From the NCBI GenBank assembly GCA_027886185.1, contig WOAB01000109.1:8908501-8972500 (forward strand): 64,000 nt of DNA. The letters are read 5' to 3'. A program made the translations under genes and the position numbers. Under the pieces are notes generated by a model. The model made no database searches. It was not told the DNA's origin and saw only the letters and a program-made list of their open reading frames with translations. Positions 12,401 to 21,790 of this stretch are shown here, one piece after another. This stretch comes from Rheum nobile (Eukaryota > Streptophyta > Magnoliopsida > Caryophyllales > Polygonaceae). Position 1 is the first letter of the stretch. The number at the start of each line of letters is the position of its first letter.

Positions 12401-13541
12401 CTCCTCTAAGCCCAATCATGTTTGCCGGCTACATCGAGCTCTCTATGGACTTAAACAAGCGCCCCGCGCCTGGTTCAATAAGCTCAAAACTCACCTTGTC
12501 TCCCGAGGGTTTCATGCCTGTCAGTCCGACACATCTCTGTTCGTTCATTGCTCTACAGCTGTCACCATATATGTGCTCATGTATGTCGACGATTTAGTCG
12601 TTACGGGCAGTGATCCTTTACTTGTTCAACGGTTCATCTCTGATCTCAATGGTGCTTTTGCTCTTAAGGATCTTGGCGGCTTAAATTTCTTTCTTGGCAT
12701 CCAAATTCAGTAGTCTTCATCTGGCATTATCCTTTCTCAGGAGAATTATATTGCTGATGTTCTGGGTCGCTGCAAGATGCAAGACGCCAAGCCTATTTCC
12801 ACACCTGCCGATCCGTCATCAAAGTTGCACTTACGTGGTGAAGCCTTCTCTGATCCCAAGCTGTATCGTCAAGTTGTTGGTTCCCTCCAGTATGCCACAA
12901 TTACTCGGCCTGACATCGCTTATGCCGTTAATCGCGTCTGCCAATATATGCACGCCCCAACTACTTCACATTGGCAAGCTGTGAAGCGGCTCTTGCGCTA
13001 CCTTAAAGGCACCATTACTCATCATCTTCACTTCCGCCCAACTAAGGCTGCCTCTCTCCTCGCTTACTCCGACGCTGGCTGGATTTCTGACTCCGATGAC
13101 AGCCGCTCTCAGTACGGCTGTGCCATCTTCCATGGCCACAATCTGATCAGCTGGACGTCCAGAAAGCAAAGAGTAGTTGCTCGTTCTAGCACCGAGGCGG
13201 AGTACCGAGCTCTGGCCTATACCTCTGCTGAGCTCTTGTGGATCAAACAGCTGTTGCGCGACCTTCATGTCACCATCCGAGATCCACCATTGCTGTTATG
13301 TGACAATGTCGGTGCTACATTCATGTCCACAAATCCGGTTATCAGTACGCGCTCCAAGCATATTGCTCTTGATTTTCACTTTGTCAGGGAACAAATTGAA
13401 TCCGGTGACCTTCGCATCACTCATGTTTCCTCTGTGGATCAGTTAGCAGACATCTTCACGAAGCCACTCAGCAAGGATCGCATAGCTCAACTCCGTTCCA
13501 AGCTCCAAGTTCGTCCCGCTCTTGAGCTTGCTGGGGGGTAA
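9417..13541 (+). pseudogene. copia Gag-Pol polyprotein with one in-frame stop
   Basis: One frame of 1,374 codons encodes, in order: Gag; a CCHC zinc knuckle (CQLCGCPGHEAIDC, about residues 284-297); aspartic protease (DSGATDH, about 338); the GAG-pre-integrase zinc motif; integrase core with catalytic D about 528 (YSDVWGP), D about 591 (QTDWGGEY) and E about 625 (NGAVERQ); reverse transcriptase with YVDD about 1055; and RNase H ending near NPVISTRSKHIALDFHFV. Gag packages the RNA, protease cuts the polyprotein, and the other enzymes copy and insert it. The frame is intact except for a TAG at 12711-12713, just after the reverse transcriptase catalytic region, which looks like a CAG-to-TAG change and would remove RNase H. 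The final TAA is supplied by the first three bases of the 3' LTR. The ATG at 9417 is the first after the primer site. Confidence 0.93.
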
Positions 13542-13742
13542 CAACCTGAAAGTCAGTCTGAGAAATACTAGGAAATTTAGTCAAAGATCTTCTCCTAATA
13601 TCTTGTTTAAGTGGCTAGGAATATGCTGTTAGTGCCACTATTTTTGCTGTGTTAGTTTGCTTTCTTTCTGTAATATATATAGCCTTGTATCTCAGTTGAA
13701 TAACATACAGAAACCTTTTTACAGCATCTTTGCTTATTTACA
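13539..13742 (+). repeat. 3' LTR of copia element 1
   Basis: Identical in length to the 5' LTR, with two substitutions (near its position 23 and in the T-run before ACAGCATC). It ends TTTACA and is followed by the CTTAA duplication. Confidence 0.9.
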
Positions 13743-13756
13743 CTTAACAATATCAG

Positions 13757-13990
13757 ACTTGTAATGCTTGTTAATTTGATGCCAACTTTTTTCTCCAATA
13801 AGGGGAAATTTCTCAGTTTTCCCAAAAGAAGCGAGGTATTTAACAAAAACGAAACCACCTTTTCAGATGGGTTGATTGAACTCATTAAAATGAAAAATGC
13901 ATTTAACTCCAACTTCAAGGTTATCAACATCTCGAGGTTGAATTGGCCCACTCAAAATTTTATTATTTCCTTCTACATCTGTTCCAACAA
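13757..13990 (-). pseudogene. CACTA plant transposase, upstream exon
   Basis: The minus strand reads VGTDVEGNNKILSGPIQPRD, a VKCIFHFNEFNQPI block, an in-frame stop, then SFGKTEKFPLIGEKSWHQIN. The FNEFNQPI...FPLIGEKSW spacing resembles the conserved start of the plant Ptta/En/Spm transposase domain. The exon continues past the copia insertion point for about a dozen codons, so copia 1 landed in or right beside its 3' end. Confidence 0.55.
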
Positions 13991-13999
13991 AGAAACACT

Positions 14000-14454
14000 A
14001 TATATATATCAACAACTCTAAGAGAAGAGAATGAACAAATATATGAATAGCTTAATAAACTTCACTGATAACTAGTAGAGAGTAATAAGAATTCAACACA
14101 CACATATCAATAGCTTAACTACTCAGCAACTGTGCACGAATCATAAATAAATTTAGAGAGATAAAAAGTGCATTATGTAAACATGGGCCATTACAACTCA
14201 TGTCTCATCATATCATCACATAATATAATACTATGAATCTTATGATTAGAAGAAGACATATATGAGCTTTCAACTACACCATTATTAATCAACACTACAA
14301 TTATTAATTATGTACAAGAATTTTCAGCACAAAAAAGGTAAATTATAAAAAAGGTTATATGCTCATAGACAGTGAAAGCAATTAGTATCACGAAAGAGGA
14401 TGGTTGACCAAAAGCAATAACATTCCAAGTCAAAATTTATAAAGTAATTTTCAC
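14000..14454. other. AT-rich non-coding, probable CACTA remainder
   Basis: No coding signal or repeat is clear. It probably represents the 5' part of the CACTA element whose right terminus is missing. Confidence 0.3.
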
Positions 14455-14640
14455 ATGCATACAATAGTATACTTAGCATGCAAATGGTAGTATACTTCGC
14501 ATGCACACAGTCGTATTTTCATGTGCATACGTTTTATTCATTCCATATGAACACACACGTTTTATGCATGCACATAAAAATGAATTTCATGTGCACACCG
14601 TAGTGTATTTGACATGCACACAAATCTGCACTTCGCGTGC
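14455..14640. repeat. ATGTGCACA-rich minisatellite, right flank
   Basis: Variable units of about 30-36 bp built on TTTCATGTGCACAC, CATGCACACA and CGTTTTATGCATG. Same motif family as 1-133. Confidence 0.55.
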
Positions 14641-14974
14641 ACATGAATCCATCTTTTTCGCGAATAATTCGATCGTGCCGAATTTTTGCCAAACTTATCC
14701 CAAAATTTTTAAAAGCGATCTGGACACTTTGTTTGCTTCCCATCTGACGGCTCTCATGTGTTCTCATTCCTCTTCTCCCTTCCCATCTTCACCGGATCTC
14801 AACCCATTATTTATTTTACTAATTGTCTAATATGATTTCCATTTGTCTATAATCAATGTATAATATTGTTATATAATTTGGATATAATATCTTAAATATA
14901 TTTTATCCTTATGTTTAAATCAATGTTATTATTTAGTGTTTCCATATTCCTCTTTTATATTTTATTTCTTATTG
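14641..14974. other. Unassigned AT-rich sequence
   Basis: Nothing recognisable. The second half is AT-rich and leads into copy A of the hairpin repeat. Confidence 0.3.
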
Positions 14975-15089
14975 ATTATAATGTTTGACCAGAATAGTTT
15001 TGTGAAATCAATTAGTCTAATGAAAGATGATTGAAAAACTAAGATTTGTGTCAAGAACATGCGAATTTCATACCTCTTTATTCGGACAC
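14975..15089 (+). repeat. Dispersed hairpin repeat, copy A, left part
   Basis: Contains TTTTGTGAAATCAATTAGTC and CATGCGAATTTCATACC, both also present in copies B (25420-26310) and C (49455-50240). It is cut at GACAC (15085-15089) by the LTR element and resumes at 17919. Confidence 0.65.
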
Positions 15090-15419
15090 TGAAACGGGAA
15101 AACAAATATCTCAGACGAAGCTAACCGCTAGCTTGGATCTGAGTACTCTCGATCAGAGATCGATCAAAAAGAAGAATGAACGATTTGGTGAATCAAAGAG
15201 AAAGTGTACTAAAAGAGAGAGTTTGAGGGATTTTGGAGAAGACTGATAATTCATGGTTACTTGAAATCAATCAGAATCTGGATTAAGTACAGAACATGGC
15301 CTAAAGGCTCAAATAGAAGGTGCAAACCGGGTTGTAGTAAATGAAATAACTAGACCGGGACAAATCGGGTTCAACAATAAAACTCAATGAAATGCCTAGA
15401 AGCCCATATTCCTGTAAAA
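15090..15419 (-). repeat. 3' LTR of the pol-less LTR element
   Basis: Matches 17589-17918 throughout. On the minus strand its start is TTTTACAGGAATATGGGC, against TGTTACAGG in the other copy, so the TG terminus has mutated here. It ends GTTTTCCCGTTTCA. Confidence 0.85.
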
Positions 15420-15504
15420 ATACTCCCTTGTTGAGATTATCCTTGTCCTCAAGGATCAAAAACATTGCTCTTTTGATGAACTTCTGCAAATAAACCTTTA
15501 GTAC

Positions 15505-17480
15505 TATAGCACATCAATAACTGACATGAAATAAGCATCCCTAATCCAGGTAAAGCAGGAACATGCTTCGCCCGAGTCGAAAACAAAGCCTGCGAAGCAT
15601 CCCATGATTTCACTTTGCATAAACAATTCAACTCTTAATAAATAGATGAAGATGTCAACACAAATATGTGTAGAACTTCAAGTGAATTTCATGCCCATGT
15701 GATCAAAATCAATGACAACCCATGTTGTCTCAAGTGAAATTGGAAGCAATACATCTGTAGCCAAGCAATCCACCCAACCAGGCAACAACTCAGTACATTG
15801 CACGACCATATAATTATCCTTACAATCGTCTTTTGGTTTAGCCAAGAGGCATGGAGCCTCCTCTACTATGTTCAGTAGCAAATGAAGCATAAAGGATGAT
15901 AAGTTGTCATTTCCAAAGCCCAATTTTCCCTTAAAGCCACCATCATCATTATATTATTCAATCATTGCAATAATTTCCCAAACAACATTATTTCTATGCG
16001 GTTCAGCACAGTCAATTTCTCCATGATCTTGGAATTGGTAATTAGTCCAATTTAACTCACAAAATAAGATAAATGGCAGTCCAAAGCACAACTTTGAAAA
16101 AAATTCATCCCATAAATCATTTAATCGCATCACATATTCAATCCATAATGAGAGAGTTGTCTCACCCGTAGCTATCCTTGTTGAACAAAAGATGTCAGTG
16201 TACTCATGAGTGTATCAAGTTTCCAAGCCTCTTGGTAGTGAATAAGAAGGATATCCATAATGAAATGTAGCCAAATCAGCTGCATAATTGCACAATAAGA
16301 ACTCCAACAAGTAAGGAACAAAACCCATGTACTGCACAACCTCATTATTGTCTACGAAAACAGGTAATCGGTCGTCTAGCACACCAAGCAACTCAAACTG
16401 AACATATAAGACCTTGGCAATTCTCTTCTTCAAACCAATTAATTCAGCAGCAACATCGCTCAATTTCATGTCAGGCACGACACCAGTCGAGAGAATCAAA
16501 AGTATACAATGTTTCTTCTCCCCCAAGGTCAAAACAAAGAATTTATAGACAAGCAATTGAATCAAATAGATTGGGTTCTAACACCAGTTCTGCCATCTAG
16601 AATTTTCCTTATCCTTAGCATGATTACACTTTGAGATAATTATGTTCAGAAGTAGTTTGAATTTCTGCGGGTCAGTACATGAAGACGAGATCGAGTACTT
16701 CTCCTCTTTTTGAAGTTCATCTTCTATCCTCACAACCCAAGGCAGTGCAAAAGCTTTTAATTTCTCAGTGATAACATAATTCACATCATGATCCATTACC
16801 TTAATTTCCTTCAGACTCTGATCCAAAACCTCATGTTCATAGCATTCATGTGAATCACGTATTTCATGGAGCAATTTGTGGGTGGACTGGTCTGAAAGGT
16901 TATTCAGTTTAACTGAATCGCAAGTAAGTGACAATGAATATCCTCCTGGATCAAAACACAACATTCCTATATAGCCCATTCGTATGTCCTCTTGTGCAGG
17001 TTTTTTATGCATCATATTAATTAAATCAGCAAATACATTCTTAGCCGACAATAATGGTTTAGCATCGTTCAAATTACTTACCCCAAAACCCTCCAGATCA
17101 TGTCGTTCTTCAGTGGATCTCACACGTGCAATTTCGAGGTCTATTTCATCAGCGAACAACTTGGGCATTTCATCGAGCGCTTGGTGGGCAGCCTGATGTG
17201 AAAGTTCATCAACAACAATTTGCTCATCTCGGTTTGACTCTTCTTGATCCATCGACTCGATATCATCAATCTCAATGGTGTTCGCAAACTTGGGTATTTC
17301 ATCAAACACCTGGTGGGCGGCCTGATCTGGGAGTTTCTTCACTGCAATCCGCTCACATCTAGTCTCCTTATGAGTCAGGATAGGGATATTGAAGTACTGG
17401 TAGACCATATCCTTCAATTGTCAAACGTCATTGAGGAGACCCTTACTTTCTAGGGTAAGTTGTGCCATTCCCGAATTCAT
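15505..17480 (-). pseudogene. Unassigned ~658-codon ORF of the LTR element
   Basis: Function unknown. From ATG at 17478-17480 (MNSGMAQLTLESKGLLNDV) a single minus-strand frame runs about 658 codons to about 15505 without any frameshift. It is broken by five in-frame stops: near 17419 (TGA), 16578 (TAG), 16215 (TGA), about 15955 (TAA) and 15678 (TGA). The N-terminal third is acidic and contains a motif three times: LPDQAAHQVFDEIPK, LSHQAAHQALDEMPK and a more diverged LSDQSTHKLLHEIRD. The middle contains LTLGEKKHCILLILSTG and DMKLSDVAAELIGLKKRIAK. The C-terminal third has GYPSYSLPRGLET and FAGFVFDSGEACSCFTWI. No zinc knuckle, DSG protease, YxDD or integrase motif is visible. It could be a diverged Gag or a captured gene. 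The position right after the primer site favours Gag. Confidence 0.6.
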
Positions 17481-17574
17481 CGTGGAGAACAGATCGTCTC
17501 CCTTCTTCAGAAACTAGAATCCTGTTGCAACAAAGGCTTTCTCACCCACGACAGACCCCGTCGAGGAATCGAAC

Positions 17575-17587
17575 GGCTCTAATACCA
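17575..17587 (-). promoter_or_regulatory. Primer-binding site of the pol-less LTR element
   Basis: The minus strand reads TGGTATTAGAGCC one base after the LTR end. It matches the tRNA-iMet site except for a C-to-T change. Confidence 0.75.
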
Positions 17588-17588
17588 T

Positions 17589-17918
17589 TGAAACGGGAAA
17601 ACGGATATCTCAGACGAAGTTAACCGCTAGCTTGGATCTGAGTACTCTCGATCAGAGATCGAACAAAAATAAGAATGAACGATCTGGTGAATCAGAGAGA
17701 AAGTGTACTAAAAGAGAGAGTTTGAGGAATTTTGGAGAAGATTGATAATTCATGGTTACTTGAAATCAATCAGAATCTGGCTTAAGTACAGAACATGGCC
17801 TAAAGGCTCAAATAGAAAGTGCAAACCTGGTTGTAGTAAATGAAATAACTAGACCGGGACAAACCGAGTTCAATAATAAAACTCAATAAAATGCCTAGAA
17901 GCCCATATTCCTGTAACA
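17589..17918 (-). repeat. 5' LTR of the pol-less LTR element
   Basis: On the minus strand it begins TGTTACAGGAATATGGGC and ends TTTTCCCGTTTCA, with canonical TG...CA ends and the GACAC duplication beyond. Confidence 0.85.
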
Positions 17919-18300
17919 GACACATGAACAAACTTCAATTCAAGATGATACTATTATACATATAGCAAGTGGATTTTCGATCACATTTCCGATTCTTGGA
18001 AATACTTCTTGTTCACGGACATTGATGTTACTCGAGATCGAACAATTAATATTGAAGATTTAGGACAATCTATAGTACACAGAAACACCAGTGTCCATGA
18101 ACAGGAAGTGTTTCCAACATCAAATTTCGCGATCGAAAATGCACTCTCCATCAAAGCGTACAAATAGGTAATAGAGAATGGTTGATAACTTCAAGTAGTT
18201 AATTATTGATTATAGACAAATTAAGCTATTGTAGGTGTTTTATTTAATTTACAATTCTTGAAGAACAAGTTAACCTAAATTGTAAATTCTATTTCAGAAT
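17919..18300 (+). repeat. Dispersed hairpin repeat, copy A, right part
   Basis: Carries an imperfect inverted repeat: arm 17998-18029 (begins GGAAATACTTCTTGTTCACG) against arm 18084-18115 (reverse complement begins GGAAACACTTCCTGTTCATG), with a 54-nt loop. It continues with CTTGAAGAACAAG, shared with copies B and C. The minus-strand open frame over it is only a reading of the hairpin. Confidence 0.7.
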
Positions 18301-18429
18301 TATCTTATTAAAAATAAAATATACTACGTAAAAGAAAATAAAAAACATTAGCAACAACAATAATTACGAGAACAAAAAACCGTGGCTTCTGGGATTCGAT
18401 CTCGTGTATCCGCGACCACAACTTGGAAC

Positions 18430-19411
18430 TAGGGGTGGGCACAAAAAATAGAAACCAAATAACCGTACTGAAAAATCGGCATATTTCTAGGTTATTCGTA
18501 TCGATATTTTTTAAACTATGGTATGGTTAACCGACCGAAAGAAAACATAGTTATTTGGTACGGTTACGGTTAGTGATAATGTTTAGTTTGGTTAACCGAA
18601 CATATATATATTATATTTTTATAAAGAGAATAAGTTAATTTAGTGACTATGAATACATTTCAATGATTCTCTTAGTGTTTGGTTCATGGTTTGAATTTCC
18701 TTAGTCTCCCCTCTTTCTCATTTCTACTGTTGTATTTAACTATTCTTCTATGCTTTGAATAGTCTCTTTGTCTTTATTTGAATTAATAATTATTTAGATT
18801 ATATAAAGTAATCAATAAATGAACTTTATAACAATACCAATCTAATCTTGTGGTATTGTGTAGTGACTTGTGATATTTAAACGAGTGTACTTGTCATATT
18901 TTCTACAAGTATAATAGAACAATTTATTATAATTTTATTGAGAAAGAGGGTTTTAGGCTACGATGGTATTACATATGGAAACTAATAGATTAAAACTATT
19001 GTCCATACTTTAGAAACCATATTGACTATGTGAAGGATCTTTTTTATTCTAATCAAAGTTGATTCGCCTGCCAAAGTAACATTGTAGTTTAAATATCTCA
19101 CTTGATATTAATAGTTTATGTTTTAATCAACACAAAAGAGAGAAGAGTAATAAAATTGGAACGAATATAAGTATTTTATTATGAATTAGTAGTTAAGAAT
19201 CAATAAATAATAATATATTTTTGTTAAAAAATCCAATTGTTTCGTCAATTTTTAAAATCTTGGTTAACCAATTAACCGTACTGAAATATTGGTTAACCGA
19301 TGATCGGTTAATCGGATATTACGATACGGTTATGATATTGAAAATTAAGTAACCGAAATATCAGTTAAACGCACTCCGGTTAACCGAAATACGGTTAACC
19401 GCCCACCCCTA
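18430..19411. mobile_element. hAT-type MITE, 982 bp
   Basis: The ends read TAGGGGTGGGCA and CGCCCACCCCTA (perfect over 11 bp). They are flanked by CTTGGAAC at 18422-18429 and CTTGCAAC at 19412-19419, an 8-bp duplication with one mismatch, as expected for hAT elements. Both subterminal regions are rich in GGTTAACCG and CCGAAATA words in either orientation. No transposase is present. Confidence 0.8.
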
Positions 19412-19419
19412 CTTGCAAC

Positions 19420-20579
19420 TCTAAGCTTGTACTTAAAAAAAGTACTTTTATGTCATTATAAATATGTGTAACAAACAAACCCGTAGTTATAAAGAAATTT
19501 TTCTTTATAAAGAAAATTTCTAGAGAAAAGTACTTTTAGGTGTTAGAAAATTTTGTCAAATATTTTTTATTTTAATAGTAATAAAATGGGTTTGTGGTTT
19601 AGTATTAAAAGAAAGATATAGAAAATGGGGAGTAGAAAAAGTGACTTTTTCTCTTAAAATCTCTTTGTAAGTGAAAAGCTTATTATAGACCCTTTCTCAT
19701 AATCTTCTTTCAAAAATAGACTCCTTCTTTATCTTTTCTTTATTTTTTAATTTTCTTATCTTTTAATGACTAAACTACCCTTAATTTAATTTCCTTAATT
19801 GCAAACTTCTCTTCTATTGGATTACACCATTACCGTACGTCTCCTTCGTTTGTACTCGTCTCCCCTCTCCACCAAGACCGTCTCCTTCGTCTCCACGCCT
19901 CTACCGCCGGCCAACTAGCCTCGTTGGACGTAATCATGCTCCATTGCTCCGCCAACAATCGTAGTCCATGTTCCGTCGCCGTCGGTGTGTCTCTTTTCTA
20001 TATGTAATCCTCACTATCACTTCTTGTATTTCCGATCTTTCTCCTTCTTAATTAGGTTTTGTTACAGATGATAATTTCATGTAAGTTAATTAGATTAAGA
20101 TCATCGTTTGTTTGTAGCAACGCGCATATCCTTGGCATCAATGTAGCCTACGCCAATTTAATTTTGAGCATAATTCAGTGAATATTTTAACAAATAAAAC
20201 ACACAAAGGAATTAAAAGAACAAAAAGGAAGATAAATTAGTTAATACCTAAATTATATGTGTCGTAGTGTTTAAAGGCTTCCTTTATGCCTTGTAATCTC
20301 TCGTGGGTCAAGCCATGGCCATGCCCTCGCGGTTTCGTTGTCGATTCGAGCAAGCAGTATCGGATGATGGATCTTGAAATGTTTAGGAGTTCTATTTGCC
20401 TTTGTTTTTGTGCATCTTGATTTGTTTGTGAAAGATGTTCGTTTGCTATAAGAAAGCGGAGGGTCCAAATATATCCGGTTGTCATAGCATAATCACGTTA
20501 TATTAGTGTTTCATGTAAATTAGATAGGCCATGGAATCTCGTTATTGCAGCATAATCAAGTTTATTATGAAAGATGAGA
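19420..20579. other. Non-coding, with a C-rich patch
   Basis: AT-rich sequence with a pyrimidine-rich patch (about 19800-20010, CTCCTTCGTCTCC-like). A short minus-strand open frame at 20237-20485 has no family I recognise. Nothing is supported as a gene. Confidence 0.3.
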
Positions 20580-21790
20580 TTGATTATATACTGTGTAGGT
20601 CTTTGTGTAGGTCTTTGTCTAGGTTCGCTCATATTCAAGTTACACAAAATATAAAGTTACACAAAACACTTCATGTACACTAATTCGTGGATCATACGTT
20701 ATAAGTTATCTAATTCCATGTAACATCTATTTTGTGTAATCTTACTAATTTGTGTGACCCCTAGTGTAGTTCGTGTAAAGACTATCACATGAAATAATAT
20801 TGTGTAGGCTAATATGATTATGTGTAAGCTAATATGATTTGCGTAGGATCGTGTAAGATGGTGTAGGCTAATATGCTTCTATGTAAGCTAATATGATTCT
20901 TTGTAATCTAATATGATAATGTAGGCTAATAAGATTCTGTGTAAGCTAATATGATCGTGTAGGCGAATAAGATTATGTACAAGTCATTTATATAATTACA
21001 TAAAATAAGATCGTGTAGGTTAATATGATTCCGTGTAAGTTAATATGATTTGTGTATGATTGAGTAGGATTGTGTAAGATCGCGTAGGATAACATGATTT
21101 GTGTAGGTAGATATTACCTTTTCGTGTAGGTTTTGTGCGACGACAAAATATAAACAATTATAAAGTAAAGTTACACAAATTATCAACAATTATGATGTAA
21201 GTTAATATGATCGTGTAGGCTAATAAGCATTCGTGTAAGCTAAAAATGATTGTGTAGGCCAATAAGATTTTGTGTAAGTTGCATATATAATTACATAAAA
21301 TAAGATTGTGTAGGCTAATATGATTTTGTGTAAGCTAATATGATTTGTGTAGGATCATGTAAGATCGTGTAGGATAATATGATTTGTACGTGTGTAGGTA
21401 GATATTACCTTTTCGTGTAGGCTTTGTGTGGCTGCAAAATATAAACAATTATGAAGTAAAGTTACACAAATTACCTTTTCGTGTAGAAGTAAAGTTACAC
21501 AAGTTATCAACAATTATGAAGTTACACAAAACAATTCATGTACACCAATTCATGGATCATACGTTGTGATCATATGTTATAAGCTATCTAATTCCATGTA
21601 ACCTCTATTTTCTATAAGCTTATTAATTTCGTGTCACCCCTATCTTGTGTAATCTACATACTTTTTTTGTAGTTCGTGTAAAGACTATGATATAAAATAA
21701 TATCGTGTAAGCTAATATGAATTGTGTAGGATCGTGTACGCTAATATGCTTCTATGTAAGCTAATATGATTGTGTATGCTAATATGATCG
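20580..21790 (+). repeat. GTGTAAGCTAATATGATT minisatellite
   Basis: Words of about 18-20 bp (GTGTAGGCTAATATGATT and GTGTAAGCTAATATGATT, with AAGATT and GGATCGTGTAAGAT variants) repeat irregularly. Larger direct duplications are laid over them. One block with CACTTCATGTACAC...GGATCATACG recurs about 870 bp apart (20660 and 21530). Another with AGATATTACCTTTTCGTGTA recurs about 290 bp apart (21110 and 21400). No coding is seen. Confidence 0.75.

Larger units (their letters stand above)
9186..13742 (+). mobile_element. Ty1/copia retrotransposon, young and nearly intact
   Basis: A complete 4.56-kb element with two 204-bp LTRs, a primer site, a full polyprotein frame broken by one stop, and a polypurine tract (GCTGGGGGG) before the 3' LTR. 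It is flanked by CTTAA at 9181-9185 and 13743-13747. The LTRs differ at only two positions that I can find (about 1%), so insertion was recent. It lies near the 3' edge of an exon of the CACTA transposase. Domain order and small LTRs suggest the Ale/Retrofit lineage, but this is a judgement by eye. Confidence 0.92.
134..14454 (-). mobile_element. CACTA (En/Spm-like) transposon, decayed and split
   Basis: The left end reads CACTACTGGAAA at 134-145, a classic CACTA terminus, preceded by ATG as a possible 3-bp target duplication half. Minus-strand exons of a plant Ptta/En/Spm-type transposase are recognisable at 13757-13990, 8879-9083, 1866-1958, 1670-1774 and 1128-1580. They are in the right order for one gene that was interrupted by a Mutator-like element (2022-8847) and a copia element (9186-13742). 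I could not find the matching right terminal repeat. The right limit is placed where the ATGTGCACA-type flank resumes and is inferred. Confidence 0.55.
15090..17918 (-). mobile_element. LTR retroelement without pol, minus strand
   Basis: Two 330-bp LTRs bracket 2.17 kb. It is flanked by GACAC at 15085-15089 and 17919-17923. On the minus strand a primer site (TGGTATTAGAGCC, 17575-17587) follows the 5' LTR, and a purine-rich CAACAAGGGAGTA precedes the 3' LTR. The only long frame lacks reverse transcriptase, integrase and protease motifs, so it would depend on a partner element. The LTRs differ at roughly 18 positions (about 5%), making it older than copia 1. Confidence 0.8.

Noticed and set aside
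12711..12713. Programmed read-through of the copia TAG
   Set aside because: The following bases do not fit a known read-through context, and copia elements of this type normally use one uninterrupted frame. A simple nonsense change is likelier.
20237..20485. 82-codon minus-strand frame as a gene
   Set aside because: No recognised family, overlapping open frames, no supporting neighbours.
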